A stretch of DNA of 64,000 bases from Paraphysomonas bandaiensis (lineage: Eukaryota; Chrysophyceae): the NCBI GenBank assembly GCA_965644295.1, contig CBFFRP010000181.1, forward strand, positions 186,001-250,000, written 5' to 3'. Position numbers and translations under genes: made by a program. Shown one piece after another: positions 33,060 through 44,985 of this stretch (position 1 is its first letter; each line of letters opens with the position of its first letter). The notes under the pieces were generated by a model. The model had not been told where the DNA came from, made no database searches, and worked only from the letters and a program-made list of their open reading frames with translations.

Positions 33060-34424
33060 TGTAGGTAGTTTGATGAAAACTCGATGGATAGAGTTAATTG
33101 TATGTATGCTTAGTATCCCCATTTAGCGAGCCAATGGCTTTTATTATTCCGGGTGTAATATGTCGTAGTTATAATGTTTGATATGCAGTGAAATTTCGTC
33201 AATTATGATAGCCTTAAATAATGCAATTAATAACAATGATATCATTCAGCTTATACAGTAGTATTTATTGGTTGTCTTTTATGGATACATCGATATATTA
33301 TATATTTGTTGCGAACGTGTCAGAACTAAACTAAATTCGTTGTGCATAATCATGTATATTACTCGCAGTGATATACCTAGCTAACCAGTAGGCACTGTGA
33401 TCGACAAGGGGAGGAGTAAACACAGAATTAGAATGTTTATGAGTGGTTGGACTATTAATTAGTTATTAGTTCTCATTTTAGTAGGTACGGTTAGATCTTG
33501 TTAAGAAAATCAAAGTCCTCTTGTGAATTAGATAAAAAAAATTACACAGATGAAATCTACAAACTTGTGAATTCATGGCTTTCTTTTGTAAACTCTTTTA
33601 TCAGGTAACATCATAATTCTAATAGCCTTTCATCTAAAATATAAAGTAAGTTTTTATTAATTGATCACCGTAATCAATACATCTATCATAATAAACAAGG
33701 AGTAATTATCCACACCCATATCTCTATCACAAAACTAGCTGTTATAGAGTTGTATAATATATTATACTACCTACAGTATAGTATTTAACAGTAACAATGA
33801 TATTCCTCCATAGAATATGATGACAACACGCTTTATTTGTTACAAGTATGAGATAACAACAGACAACATTGACTCAATAAAAACACACAACATGAATCAC
33901 TTGTTTGTTTGAGTTATCATCACTGTTTCTGCAGGTCGTCTGCTGTTACGTTAAGAAATAGTGCAGTGAATGGGTTCAAATTTCAAAATTCATATCTTCC
34001 AACCCCTAAAAACCAGCATTTTTGTGCATAATGTTGCTAGAATTCGTATATTTATATACTCACCCAATATCCGCTATACCTGTATATCACTGTATAACTG
34101 TCTCACTATATGCCTGAATTTTGTATGTCCAAGGATGTGTACTACGATACCAGCAGTACAGTAGTATTATATAGCAATATAGTGTGAACGCAGTGCAGTA
34201 CACCAGTACAGCAATACAGTACACCAGTACAGCAGTACAGCAGTACAATAGTCTAACACATTCATAATGCAGATCTATACACACACAGCACAGCACAGAT
34301 GTATATATAGACAGACAGACTGACATTAAGGAAGTTTCCAGTCGTATATACCTTCTATTAAGATAACAACATGTATATAATCTAATTCAAACACTCTCAT
34401 ATCATTCATAACAATCACTATACA
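33060..34424. other. Intergenic, 5' flank of the FHA gene
   Basis: 33060-34100 is AT-rich without features. 34140-34330 contains a run of (CAGTACAGCAGTACAC)-like units and a TATATAGACAGACAGAC stretch, ending about 100 bp before the FHA start codon. I infer this is the promoter-proximal simple sequence. Confidence 0.4.
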
Positions 34425-37400
34425 ATGTTACGTGAGATAGGTACAGATACAGTCTATTCATTACGTTTTCCTGGTAAAACAACAATTGGACGAGCTAAAG
34501 ATTGTGATATACAACCAGAAAGTTCAAGTGTATCAAAAAGACATGCTGAACTTGATCTGATAGAAGATGGACATGGATATCTAAAGGAGGTGTGGATAGA
34601 GGATCTTGGATCAAGGAATGGTGTATATACAGGCCAGCCTGATAAGTGGAATATAGTGAATAGAAGACGACGAATTCGATATGGAGATTGTCTTAAGTTT
34701 GGTCATTCTGCAACATATTATATTCTTGAAGATGCAAGTCAAGGAACTCAAACACCTTTACGAACAAGTGCTAATGATACATCGATTTTACAACAACGCT
34801 CCCCGCTTAATGTGTCACCAGATCCTGGCTTTGTTCATCCATATGCTAATGGAGGTCAGAATTTAGTGGATAGCAAAACTGATATGCCGACAAGTGAAAC
34901 GGTACCTCAACAGGATGCTGCTCTGGGGGATAGTATGAAGGCGTCGACAGGTACCTATCAAGCATGTGGCACTTAGGGTAATGTTTTGAGCAGATAGCCT
35001 GCGAGTCAGTGGGGGGAAGCAGAGTCCAATACAGCCGGAAGCGGCCATTAGAAGAGCTCGTACATCAGGTATAAGAGCGTGTGAGGTTGTAGATTTTGGT
35101 GCTCAGTGGTTTTACACAGACGATGCGCTGGGGTCATCCGGATCACCACTGTTCGGTGAGTGGTTGGATGGATTTCCTGGTGTGCAAGGAGATCAAAGTC
35201 AGCCACTGCATCCCCCCAAGCTCTCCGCATCCCTGCAGTCGTATCGCCTTCAGGGAAACCGGTCGAGTGCGACACGTATGACTGGCCGTCCTGCCTCGGC
35301 CTCTGCCCAGTTACCTCCGTATCGCACATCGAGATCAGTCTCTCCACTCTCTGGGGAGGAGCGGCGGGCGGTTGAGCGATCACGTGAGCAGCTGAGTGAC
35401 GGCGTACGCATGGCTAACAAAGCGCTGGGAGGTGTGATCGAGTTTGACGACTGGAAAAAGTATGCCTCACGTATTCTATCCAATGTGAATAGTACGGAGG
35501 AGTCTTTAGAGCAAACGGTTAGCATTGTTGCATGTATCCTACATCCTTCCCCGCATCACCTTGTATATGTATGTCATAGAAACCTCGCGAGTCCGTTGAC
35601 ATTGACGATACTCGCATCCGGTCCCTAATGACAGCAGAAGTAATCGATGCTTGTCGAGCCGAAAAGCACAGAGAACCTCGAGACACTGCTGGAGGGGCTT
35701 TGCTGAAAGTGGAGACTAATCTGAACTTCCTCCTAGAGTACGATATTTCTTTATCCTCAGGAAATTCAAGGGGAATTCCTAGCAATCCACGAAGTGACGT
35801 CAAATTCGACGGTGTACTGTTCAATGGTGTGCTAAAAAATTGTGTTGGACTCCTCGAAAGTAAAGTATCAGGTAGTGCTGTTGTTCAGGCTGTCGACAGA
35901 GCCTCCAAAGCTGCAGCTCTGAAGGTGTCTGCTTCCCCTTCGAGACGACAGGCCGAATCTCCAAGTATTGAAGACAAAGTGAAAAAAATTATCATTCCAA
36001 AGCTACAAGGGCTTGTAACTTTTAATGAGAGTATGGGTTCGGGGACTTCGGTAGAGTCGGTGCTCAACAGCGAACAGATAGAAAATGTGAACCGTCATAT
36101 TATATTGAATGTACTTCAGGATGTACTGCCAATGCTCAGAACTCTCTCTGAGGTACGCAATAGAGCTACTGGTGAACGGAGACTTGTTCCGTCGTCCCAC
36201 CGAGGAGCCACTGTATCTGGATCTGATGGAGGTGTAAGTGCACTGGAACCAGGCTCCTCATTAGACAACATGAGTGCACGCCTTAGTGCTGATGGGGAGT
36301 TGCGTATATCGTCGGATCCACCTTCTCCATCTAGAAGCATATGGGACAAGCTCGGTATATCTAGTGTGGAACCGTCAAGAAAGATAGAGAACAAAAAGCC
36401 TTCTTGGAGTCATGATGCAACACTAACTTCAGGAGCAGTAGATTCACCAAGAAAGAACTGGAGTAATGCAGAACACGCCAGCAAAATTGAGGCTGCAAGG
36501 GGTTTATTCCGGGGTGTGAGACGTATGTATGCTCGCCTAATGGCAAAAAAGTTTCATCGATGGATCGTCCACATAGAGACCAAACGGGCGGCACAGGGAG
36601 TGGTATCAGGCCTAATGCCTGGCGGGCACGATTTGGAGAATGACCTTTCCCACTCAAGCGATTCTGTGGCGTCTGTGGTTGCCCAAAGAGAAGAGGAGCT
36701 TCAGCAACTGCGTTCGGAGAAAGAGCGTATTGAAGAGGAAAAGGTGCATAAAGAGGGAGAGCTAGTGTCAGAGATCAACAATCTGCTTCGACGCAACACT
36801 CTGTTGCAGGAGAAGGGGTTTGAGGATGTCACACTTGCCAAGAAGAAACTTGTCATTTTGAAGTGGGTTGCAGCCTATGAAGTACACATTTGCTAACTTA
36901 ACTGTAGGCTTTTCTTTACGCATGGACAACATATGGAGCAGAAAAAGCGCTCATATTTTAGCAGGTGGCACCGAAACGCAAACCAGTTTCAGCAAGTCAA
37001 GTCGGCATTGAGTTCTCGTAGAAAGCAGCTGATGAGGTATGAGTTGTGTGGGACAGATATCTGTCTGAGTATTCCTTTTCGATATCATTTCCTCAATTAT
37101 GCCATAATGACTGTTTTTATGAAGAGTATTGCGTCTGCAAACAACCGGAAGCCTGGCCCGTCGACTGATGAATCGTGCGTTTCGTACGTGGGAGCGCAAT
37201 TGCCTGCGCATATATGAGGCGGTCCTCCGAGACGCCACGCAGGAAGGGGATATACGCGCACTCAAGTCACGGATCTTGGAGCTCCAAGAGGAACTACATG
37301 TCATCAGTAGTTCTGATTCTGCTGCTTCTGGTCTACTTGCTGAGAGGGCACTCAACAGGTATTTCTGTTTTTTTCCTTGTAGACATGTAACTTTCTGATA

Positions 37401-38065
37401 TGTGTATAGAGAGGTAACTGCTGTGAATATTGATCTGGAGCAGCGGTTGTCTGATATCCAGATGCGTTTGCTGGAGGTTGCGGGTGTGCCCCCGTCAGAA
37501 CGTAAGCAAATTGTACGTGAGGTGCTGCTCGATCGAGAGAATGAAGTCAGAAAGGCTCGAAAAGAGATCCGCACTCTCAAGGAGCAAGTTGCTCGGTTGG
37601 AACTCTCTTTGAAAAGCCCATCCTCAAAGGGTATAAAGGGGAAGAAGGGGCGCGAAAATAAACCAGAATCTGATTACCATTTAGAGAGAAGCCATGGTCA
37701 TGATAGAGATGAATTCAATTTAAGTAAGACGGAGGCAATGAAAATAGTAGCCAGGGAGCTTCGTAACCTTCAGCGGCAGTGCGCAGAGCTGGAAGATGAT
37801 AAAATTAGACTAGGACACCAGGTAAGATATATCTTCTGGAAATTTGACCGACTATCACCGTTCTAATCGTAATCGTGTTCAGTTGTATGAAGAGACAGCG
37901 CGATACCAACAACAATCAATGTCTTTTCGACTTTTGCAACAACGACTGATGGAGAAAGAGCGAAAGTATGAAGCGCTTCACGCATCCTTAATAAAGCGCT
38001 TTGGAGAACAAGAGGCCCTTCGTTTGGTGGACAGTATGGAGATAAATGGGCGTAATCAAATTTGA
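34425..38065 (+). CDS. FHA-domain, coiled-coil protein with Trp-helix motifs
   Basis: Eight exons (34425-34950, 35006-35068, 35120-35517, 35580-36862, 36908-37036, 37152-37358, 37410-37821, 37883-38065) give about 1066 aa. Residues ~15-105 are an FHA phosphothreonine-binding domain: TTIGRAKDCDIQ, SSSVSKRHAELDL, IEDLGSRNGVYT and RIRYGDCLKFG match the Gly-Arg, Ser-x-x-His and Ser-Arg-Asn-Gly marks. A Ser/Pro-rich linker follows, then long coiled coils (~residues 640-1060). Between coils lie Trp helices similar to those of Sfi1-like proteins: KKFHRWIVHIETK, SYFSRWHRN and RAFRTWERNCLRIY. This build suits a centrosome or basal-body scaffold read by a kinase signal. The exon 2 acceptor and the exon 5-6 join are the least certain; the protein name is not known to me. 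Confidence 0.7.
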
Positions 38066-38498
38066 AATCACGTGTTGTGTAGTGCAGCCATTACCCCGTG
38101 GAGTAGTGTGTTTATCTGGCGTGTATTTGTTTTGTGCGTTGTTATCATATTTGATGGTGTACAGAAACCGAGTATTCTTATGTTAAATGAAGCCAGTATT
38201 TTTATCAGTATTTAGAACAGTGTTGTAGATCCGTCAGTCAACTGGTCGTAGCTTAAATGGCAAAAGACGAAAACATATGCGGTCATTGATATATGCAATA
38301 TATAGATATATATTGTAAAACCATCATGTTTTCACAAAATATGCCATACAAAAACACTTGTACAACATGCTGCAGTATCACAACTAATATGCAATCAAAT
38401 ATACATCCAGTGAAAGTCGTAGTTGCCATATGATACGACGATAAGAAGGTAGATGTTGTTGAGTTATTATTGCTTGTGAGCAATTTTCAAGGCATTTA
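38066..38498. other. Intergenic up to the copia insertion
   Basis: AT-rich, no feature until the target-site duplication at 38499. Confidence 0.35.
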
Positions 38499-38503
38499 AA
38501 ATT

Positions 38504-38768
38504 TATTAGGATTCAGCTTAATACATGATTGTATCTGTGAGTTATAATATTCAATGAAATATACCATGAACTGAATTAGAGAGAGTATCTGTCGAAGATA
38601 CGTGATCGTCATCATAACGTCGTCATTATCAGTTACACTTCTAACTATTCCGTTGTGCATGATAGTACGTTCTATATTGTTATTCATAATTTTCACTCTA
38701 TCGTGTTCATTACTTACACTCTAATAATCACAACATTGTTTTACTATTATAAAGATCAATTCTTTATT
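38504..38768 (+). repeat. 5' LTR of the copia element
   Basis: 265 bp, matching 43973-44237 exactly by eye. It should hold the element promoter and polyadenylation signals. A 66-codon minus-strand frame lies inside both LTRs and is a shadow, not a gene. Confidence 0.95.
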
Positions 38769-38778
38769 TGGTAGCGAG
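38769..38778 (+). other. Primer binding site, initiator tRNA-Met type
   Basis: TGGTAGCGAG directly follows the 5' LTR. TGGTAGCG is the complement of the CGCUACCA 3' end found in some initiator tRNA-Met species and is the same start as the yeast Ty1 primer site. The gag ATG abuts it at 38779, leaving no leader. Confidence 0.8.
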
Positions 38779-40767
38779 ATGTCAGTTCAAGTTACAAGTT
38801 ACGACTCAACCGACTCGGATTCGACAACCGACAAGCGAAAGGACTCAATGCCAAAATTCGATGCGAAGAACTTCTCCAGGTGGCAGAAGAAGTGCCGTGC
38901 ATGGTTCTATCGCAAGCCTAAGATCGTTTATACTCTACAGAACGATCACCCAATTGAGCCTGAAGCAGGAGAAAACTCAGATGACGAGGACTACCAGTAT
39001 CGACTCGAACAGTATCAGGATGCGAAACGATATTATGATGAAGGTAATAACTACCTATGGTCAGTCATTGCAAGCTCTATCATTGGTCAGAATGAAGAGG
39101 CTGAAGGGATTTTGGAGAACGTCCCCGATGGAGACGGTAAAACCGCCTGGACGGACTTGCTCAACCACTTCAAAGAAAAAACGACTAACGATGTAATCAC
39201 CGATCTGATTGGCCAGTTTCAGAGCATAAAAATCAAAAAAGGTCAGTCGATAATCAACTTTCTTGACGCTGTCGAAAAGCTCCGAAACAAGCTGATTAAT
39301 TATGGTCATCGGATAAGTGACCAAGATCTCATATCACGCATTCGACAAGGCCTGGTATCCAAAGAAAATATGACGTATCGTGAACTGGCGATCAACCTGC
39401 AGATGCACCCTATCGATGACTACAAAACACTCATACGCAGACTACGCGGATTAGGAAGCTCGTCTGTTGGAATGCTCTTGTCAAGCAACGAAGAATCAAA
39501 AACCGACAGTATTCAGCTTGCAGCCTCAAAACCCCCATTTTCCCGAAATAAAGTGAATTCTAAACGCAAAAAGGGGACATCTTTCAGAAACCGTTCCAAT
39601 AAACCGAAACATGACAAGAGAGCTGACAAGGACATTAAGTGTTTCCGATGCGATGGAAAAGGACACATCGCTTCAGAATGCAAACACTCATGGGAAAGGA
39701 TCCAACAAATGAAGAGTTCCTCTGGAAACAAATCAACCAGTAGGAAATTCAAAAAAGTTAGATTCCAGACCCACCAGAGCACTGAAAACGACGAATCCGA
39801 CCAGTTTGCAGATTATGAAGACAGTGGTCCACTACAACAGAAAGGACGAGACTTCGGAGGAGTCGGATATCCAACAAACGACGAAACAAACTTCGTTTTT
39901 GATCAAGAAGCCGGAATGGGAACCCTTGATTCTGGCTGCACAGTCTCCATTACACCTGAAGCCGGATACATCACCAATTATGAGGAATGCCTCACCGACA
40001 TTCAAACAGCTAAGTCAGGATCGACTATGACCTCTTCAGGACATGGAAGACTTGGTATTATCCCCAAGTGCAAGCACGTGGACCATGCTTCAAGGACACT
40101 CGTGTCCATCAGCCAATTAGATGACCTAGGGTATAAAATCTTGTTCGGAAACCAATCAGTTGAGATATATAAAGATGAAATACTGCTATCAAAGGGTAAG
40201 AGAGTTGGAGGCCTATATGAAATTCCGTTAACAGACCTCGGTACTCCTATTGACGTATCCCACCTTGCTTCAACTGCTTCAGGCCCACTCGCAACTCTAG
40301 CACATAAGAGATTGGCACATTCTTCAATTGGACTCATACAGAAAGCTGTACAGTCAAAATTAGTAACGGGTATTAAGTTAACGAAGTCGGAGATGAATGC
40401 TACTTCTTTACCGGGTGGCCTATGTGATGGTTGTGCTAGTGGTAAATCTCATCGCCGAAAACATAGACACGCTATCAGACAAATGCTGCTCAAGCGTGTA
40501 AGAAGAGCAAATGAGCTGGGGGAGCTAGTAGTAGCCGATTTTTCTGGACCCCATGCACCAGAGGCAATCATTACTGGCAACCGTTACATACTCGGGATGA
40601 CAGATGTAGCTTCCAGACACCAATGGGACTCCTACGGACCAACGAGAGATGAAGATTTCGTCATCCAATCCATCCAGAAAGTTGTCATGTATCTACATAG
40701 TAAAGGCAAACGACTACAACATTATCATGCGGATGGGGGAAGGAGCTGGTATCAAGAAAAGTTCTAG
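38779..40767 (+). CDS. Copia Gag, protease and integrase N-terminal part
   Basis: Frame of 662 aa. Gag occupies residues ~1-300 and ends in a zinc knuckle CFRCDGKGHIASEC (288-301). The aspartic protease motif LDSGC has its Asp at 384. The integrase zinc domain has His near 509 and 513 and Cys 549 and 552, and the catalytic core begins with Asp 587 (VVADFSGP). The second catalytic Asp (652, in HADGG) is the last intact landmark: at the run of five G at 40735-40739 the reading frame changes and this frame stops at 40767. Translation of the downstream polyprotein therefore needs a frameshift, or this copy is mutated. Confidence 0.93.
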   Translation: MSVQVTSYDSTDSDSTTDKRKDSMPKFDAKNFSRWQKKCRAWFYRKPKIVYTLQNDHPIEPEAGENSDDEDYQYRLEQYQDAKRYYDEGNNYLWSVIASSIIGQNEEAEGILENVPDGDGKTAWTDLLNHFKEKTTNDVITDLIGQFQSIKIKKGQSIINFLDAVEKLRNKLINYGHRISDQDLISRIRQGLVSKENMTYRELAINLQMHPIDDYKTLIRRLRGLGSSSVGMLLSSNEESKTDSIQLAASKPPFSRNKVNSKRKKGTSFRNRSNKPKHDKRADKDIKCFRCDGKGHIASECKHSWERIQQMKSSSGNKSTSRKFKKVRFQTHQSTENDESDQFADYEDSGPLQQKGRDFGGVGYPTNDETNFVFDQEAGMGTLDSGCTVSITPEAGYITNYEECLTDIQTAKSGSTMTSSGHGRLGIIPKCKHVDHASRTLVSISQLDDLGYKILFGNQSVEIYKDEILLSKGKRVGGLYEIPLTDLGTPIDVSHLASTASGPLATLAHKRLAHSSIGLIQKAVQSKLVTGIKLTKSEMNATSLPGGLCDGCASGKSHRRKHRHAIRQMLLKRVRRANELGELVVADFSGPHAPEAIITGNRYILGMTDVASRHQWDSYGPTRDEDFVIQSIQKVVMYLHSKGKRLQHYHADGGRSWYQEKF

Positions 40768-43700
40768 AGTATCTTCAATCAATAGGGGCTACATGGACTT
40801 TCAACTCCCCGTATACCCCCGAGGATAACCCATTCCAAGAGCGATCATGGCGGACAACTAAAGAACGAGCACTCAGCAGCCTTATCGACTCTGGACTCCC
40901 ACCGAATTTCTGGGAACAAGCCTCAAAGGCGACAATACACATCAAGAACAGGTTACCGTGTCAAACAGCTAAAGGATTTATGTCTCCACTTCAGTTTATC
41001 GAAAACGAAATACCAGACTTGAGTTATGCCAGAATATGGGGATGTAAATGCTTTGTGAATATCGATTCCAGTCTCCGAAAGAACAATTGGGACAGACATA
41101 GCTGGCCTGGGTATTTTATGGGCTATCGAGAGGATGGTCCTGGATATATAGTCTTCGTTCCCGCATTAAGAGACTTTGTTATATCAGGACATGTATTTTT
41201 CAACGAATGTGTTCCACCAGCGGATAAGAGATATTTTAAGGAGATAAATGAGATCTTCAGAGAGAATGAGACCTCCAGGACAGTAGAAAGTTTCAAATAT
41301 CTCATAGGTCTAGCTCATGTAGATCCAGACGATGGATTAACATATGTAACGACTCAAATAAAGCTCAGAAAAGGATTAATCGCAGCGTATCGTGGTCTAG
41401 TGGACGACAGCGGTGACAAGACACGACTCATCCAGCTCGAAGACCCCATTCATGCTGCAGACGTCGAAAAGTATACTGAAGACTACATTGAACTCAAAGC
41501 AGTTGGTCTCAAATGTAATACTTCTCGATCGAAAAATCCAATACATAAATCCAGCAAATCAGATCGAGACCCCGATACAGTTAATGGATCTCCAGCGCCA
41601 GACGCTACTTCCAGGGGGAGTGGCGTGAATCTAAGACATCATGATGCCGCGCAGGAGAGAATCAGCAGCCATCGGTGTGAACCTACCCACTCCGATGCAA
41701 AGATAGCGAAGACTCGCCCTCCGAAAAAATTCAATGGGAATCTAGTGCCGAATCCGGCACCACACGGTCAAGTGGATCGTGTGCGTCAGCGTGTGGCCAA
41801 ACGCTGCAACAAGCCTGCTGATTCATCGGGAGATTGGGAAAATCAGGATACACCTGAAGGGCCAAGTAAGGTCCGTGCTACAGCAAAACAACAATTTTTA
41901 GCTGGTAAAAAGAGTGTTCTCCGAAGCAAGAGAATGGCCAGGAAACGGGTAATTGTAAATATACATAAACTTGGTGATGGTGTATATACATGTGATGTAA
42001 ATGCCAAACATGTAGTAAATCATATGGCACATGACACACAATGTATATCAAAATTACATACAAACAATATTGATATTGTTATGCATGCTATCAGTAATTG
42101 CGATGACATTGACGAGCTAACCGATACACCAAAGAGTGTTCAAGATGCTATTTCAGGTAAATATAAACAGCAGTGGATCGATGCTATCAATAGAGAAATA
42201 TCCACTCTTCAGAGGAAAGGGTGCTGGAGATACACTGCGTTACCACCTGGAGCAAGAGCCATAAAGGGGAAACTCATATTCAAAATAAAAAGAAAACAGA
42301 ATGATATCAAATTCAAGGCTCGACTAGTCGCACAGGGTTTTACTCAAATCCAAGGCATCGATTACAATGATACATACAGCCCCGTCGCGAAGGCTACATC
42401 ACTACGTACAATTATTGCCCTTTCGACTATTATGAAACTCAAATTGCACCAAATCGATTTCACAACTGCGTACATCAATGCTGACCTCGAAGAGGACATA
42501 TACATGCATCCCCCTCCTGGCATGGACGTCCCTGACGGAAAAGTCCTCAAACTGATGAAAAGCATCTATGGTCTAAAGCAAGCAGGTCTTAACTGGTATA
42601 AGTGCTGTACAAATTTTATGCTAGATATGGGTTTCACCAGACTAATATCTGACCCGTGTATATTCAAAAAGCAGATTAATGGCAGGATTATGCTAATAGC
42701 CATGTATGTGGACGATATTATTATAGCATCCACATCCGACACTGATATCCAACAATTCAAAAACCATTTATCCAAAAAGTTCGAAATTACGGATCTCGGA
42801 CTCCTAGATTATTACTTGGGCATCTCCATTCATCAAGATTTTGACAAAAATATCACAACTCTCAGTCAGGAGCAATATGTCAGAAAACTACTGGACAAAT
42901 TCAACATGTCCGACAGTAAACCCATGTCAACACCTATGTTACTGTCTTTCAACTATGATTTACATGAATACAATCATCTTTCAGAGTCAAATCAAAGTTA
43001 TGTTCAGAATTTCCCCTACAAGGAGCTCATAGGTTCCCTGATGTATCTAGCTGTATGCACTCGACCGGATATCGCCTATGCAGTCAATACTCTTGCCAGA
43101 TTTTCTGATATGCCTAATCTAACTACCTGTAATGCTGCGTTACATGTTCTTAGGTATCTCAAAGGCACTGCTAAGCAAGGATTGATATATTCTGGATCCC
43201 ACATAACATTATCAGGATACTGCGATAGCGATTGGGCACGGTGTCACCTCACTCGACGGTCCACTACAGCTTTTACATTCTTCATAGGTAATTGTCTTAT
43301 ATCATGGCAATCTCGATTACAGACAACTGTGGCATTGTCATCTACTGAAGCTGAGTATATGGCCTTATCGTCAGCAGCTCAGGAAGCATTATGGCTACGC
43401 TCTTTATTATCAGAAATTGGTTTCAAACTTCCATTCTCAACAACTATTTGGTGCGATAATAAAGGGGCAGTCCAATTATGCTACAATCCTACTCATCATC
43501 GTCGTACGAAACATATTGCGATACGGTATCATTTCATTCGAGAAAATATTGCCGAAAACCAATTGACTGTTGACCATATTCCCACCACGTCAATGTTAGC
43601 CGATCTTCTCACGAAACCACTAGGAGCCACTAATTTTCTTCAATTGCGAACTACATTGATGGGGGGAGCTGGGTTCGACATCCCATCCAGCAACAACAGA

Positions 43701-43772
43701 AAGCGATCAACAATATCAGAGACACCTAAATCACAATTAACAAGCCACAAGCGACCTAGGTGGCTAGTTTGA
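40740..43772 (+). pseudogene. Copia integrase C-terminal part, reverse transcriptase and RNase H, out of frame
   Basis: The rest of the polyprotein lies in the -1 frame relative to gag, from about 40740; the first in-frame ATG is 40980. It holds the end of the integrase core including its Glu region, a GKEW-like C-terminal domain, then reverse transcriptase with FKARLVAQGFTQ, DFTTAYINADLEEDIYM, KSIYGLKQAGLNWY and the catalytic YVDD (residues 576-579 from 40980). RNase H follows with GYCDSDWA, STEAEYMAL and WCDNKGAV. Both catalytic domains are otherwise free of stops, so the inactivation looks recent. It is called a pseudogene only because no start or shift signal for this frame is evident. 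Confidence 0.85.
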
Positions 43773-43963
43773 GTTACACGGAGTTTTTACCATTTTTTTT
43801 TACTTTTATTCAATACATCATGCTGGACTAGAAGGATAGTCTCACAATACAGCATCTCTGCAGTTCGCTTGTTATTGGATAGTGACTGCTACTCTGGTTT
43901 TTACTCTCAGTGTGCACAAGTTCATATTCTCTCTATTATTTACGGTTCACTGATTATTTCATT

Positions 43964-43972
43964 GAGGGGGCG
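43964..43972 (+). other. Polypurine tract of the copia element
   Basis: GAGGGGG followed by CG immediately precedes the 3' LTR, the expected place and composition for plus-strand priming. Confidence 0.75.
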
Positions 43973-44237
43973 TATTAGGATTCAGCTTAATACATGATTG
44001 TATCTGTGAGTTATAATATTCAATGAAATATACCATGAACTGAATTAGAGAGAGTATCTGTCGAAGATACGTGATCGTCATCATAACGTCGTCATTATCA
44101 GTTACACTTCTAACTATTCCGTTGTGCATGATAGTACGTTCTATATTGTTATTCATAATTTTCACTCTATCGTGTTCATTACTTACACTCTAATAATCAC
44201 AACATTGTTTTACTATTATAAAGATCAATTCTTTATT
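43973..44237 (+). repeat. 3' LTR of the copia element
   Basis: 265 bp, same sequence as the 5' LTR; followed at once by the second AAATT target copy. Confidence 0.95.
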
Positions 44238-44242
44238 AAATT

Positions 44243-44985
44243 TAAATTAGGACTACTTTGTGGCTAATAGCTAACTATGGGAAAGTCTAGTTCAGCTATG
44301 TCATTTTGTAGCACTGGAAAAATAAAATATAACTTGCTATACAGTATACAGGATATCAGTAGAGTAGTATAAATTGAAGAAAGAGTCTAAAAATAAAATT
44401 CGCCTATCTAGTATAATAGCAATTACTCAAGAGGATCAAAAAATTATAATATGCTACATAGCTACAAGCATTAGGTTCTTTAAATAGACATAGTAAAATG
44501 TACAAATCGTATAAATAGTGTTTAGATTTCTTTAAATATATTAAACTGCTTAATATTTACTACCTGGCATGCGTTTAACTTCACCTAGCAGATATTAATG
44601 AACTCTAAGCTTAATTTTATTCGTAATTTTGAACTTGTGTAACGATTCTGATATACGTCTGATGTAACGACTGGAAAATGTGCATGCATTGTAGGTAGAA
44701 TAATGAAAGATATGCCATACTGTGGTAGTTTAGTAATGATTAAGGAGAAAATTTGATTGAGAAGTATACGGTGGTGTATCTGTGTATACGTCTACAGCTC
44801 GTGTGGTACACGTGCATAAGTACGTGTCTGTTACATGACCACTAACTGCAGCATTCCACAAAATTAGTTATAAAATTTACCAATAAAACTTCCATTACGG
44901 AACAATAATAATTAAATTCAATATCAATAGACTAACACAGTTGCGTATCAAATGTCGTAAAAGATAAAGAAAAAATTCAAAAATG
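44243..44985. other. Intergenic, no recognisable feature
   Basis: Very AT-rich; nothing coding or repeated was seen apart from the adjoining LTR. Confidence 0.35.

Larger units (their letters stand above)
38499..44242 (+). mobile_element. Ty1/copia LTR retrotransposon, near-complete
   Basis: The element spans 38504-44237 and is flanked by the 5-bp target duplication AAATT (38499-38503 and 44238-44242). LTRs of 265 bp look identical base for base, which indicates a recent insertion. The order gag, protease, integrase, reverse transcriptase, RNase H is that of Ty1/copia. The coding region is split into two frames by one frame change in integrase, so this copy is probably not autonomous. LTR termini are TATTAG...TTTATT instead of TG...CA. 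Confidence 0.95.

Noticed and set aside
38496-38696. 66-68 codon minus-strand frame present in both copia LTRs
   Set aside because: Duplicated because the LTRs are duplicated; no protein features.
40735-40767. Programmed -1 frameshift as the normal way to express copia pol
   Set aside because: No slippery heptamer in register and the site lies inside the integrase core. A one-base change in a G-run is simpler. Not fully excluded.
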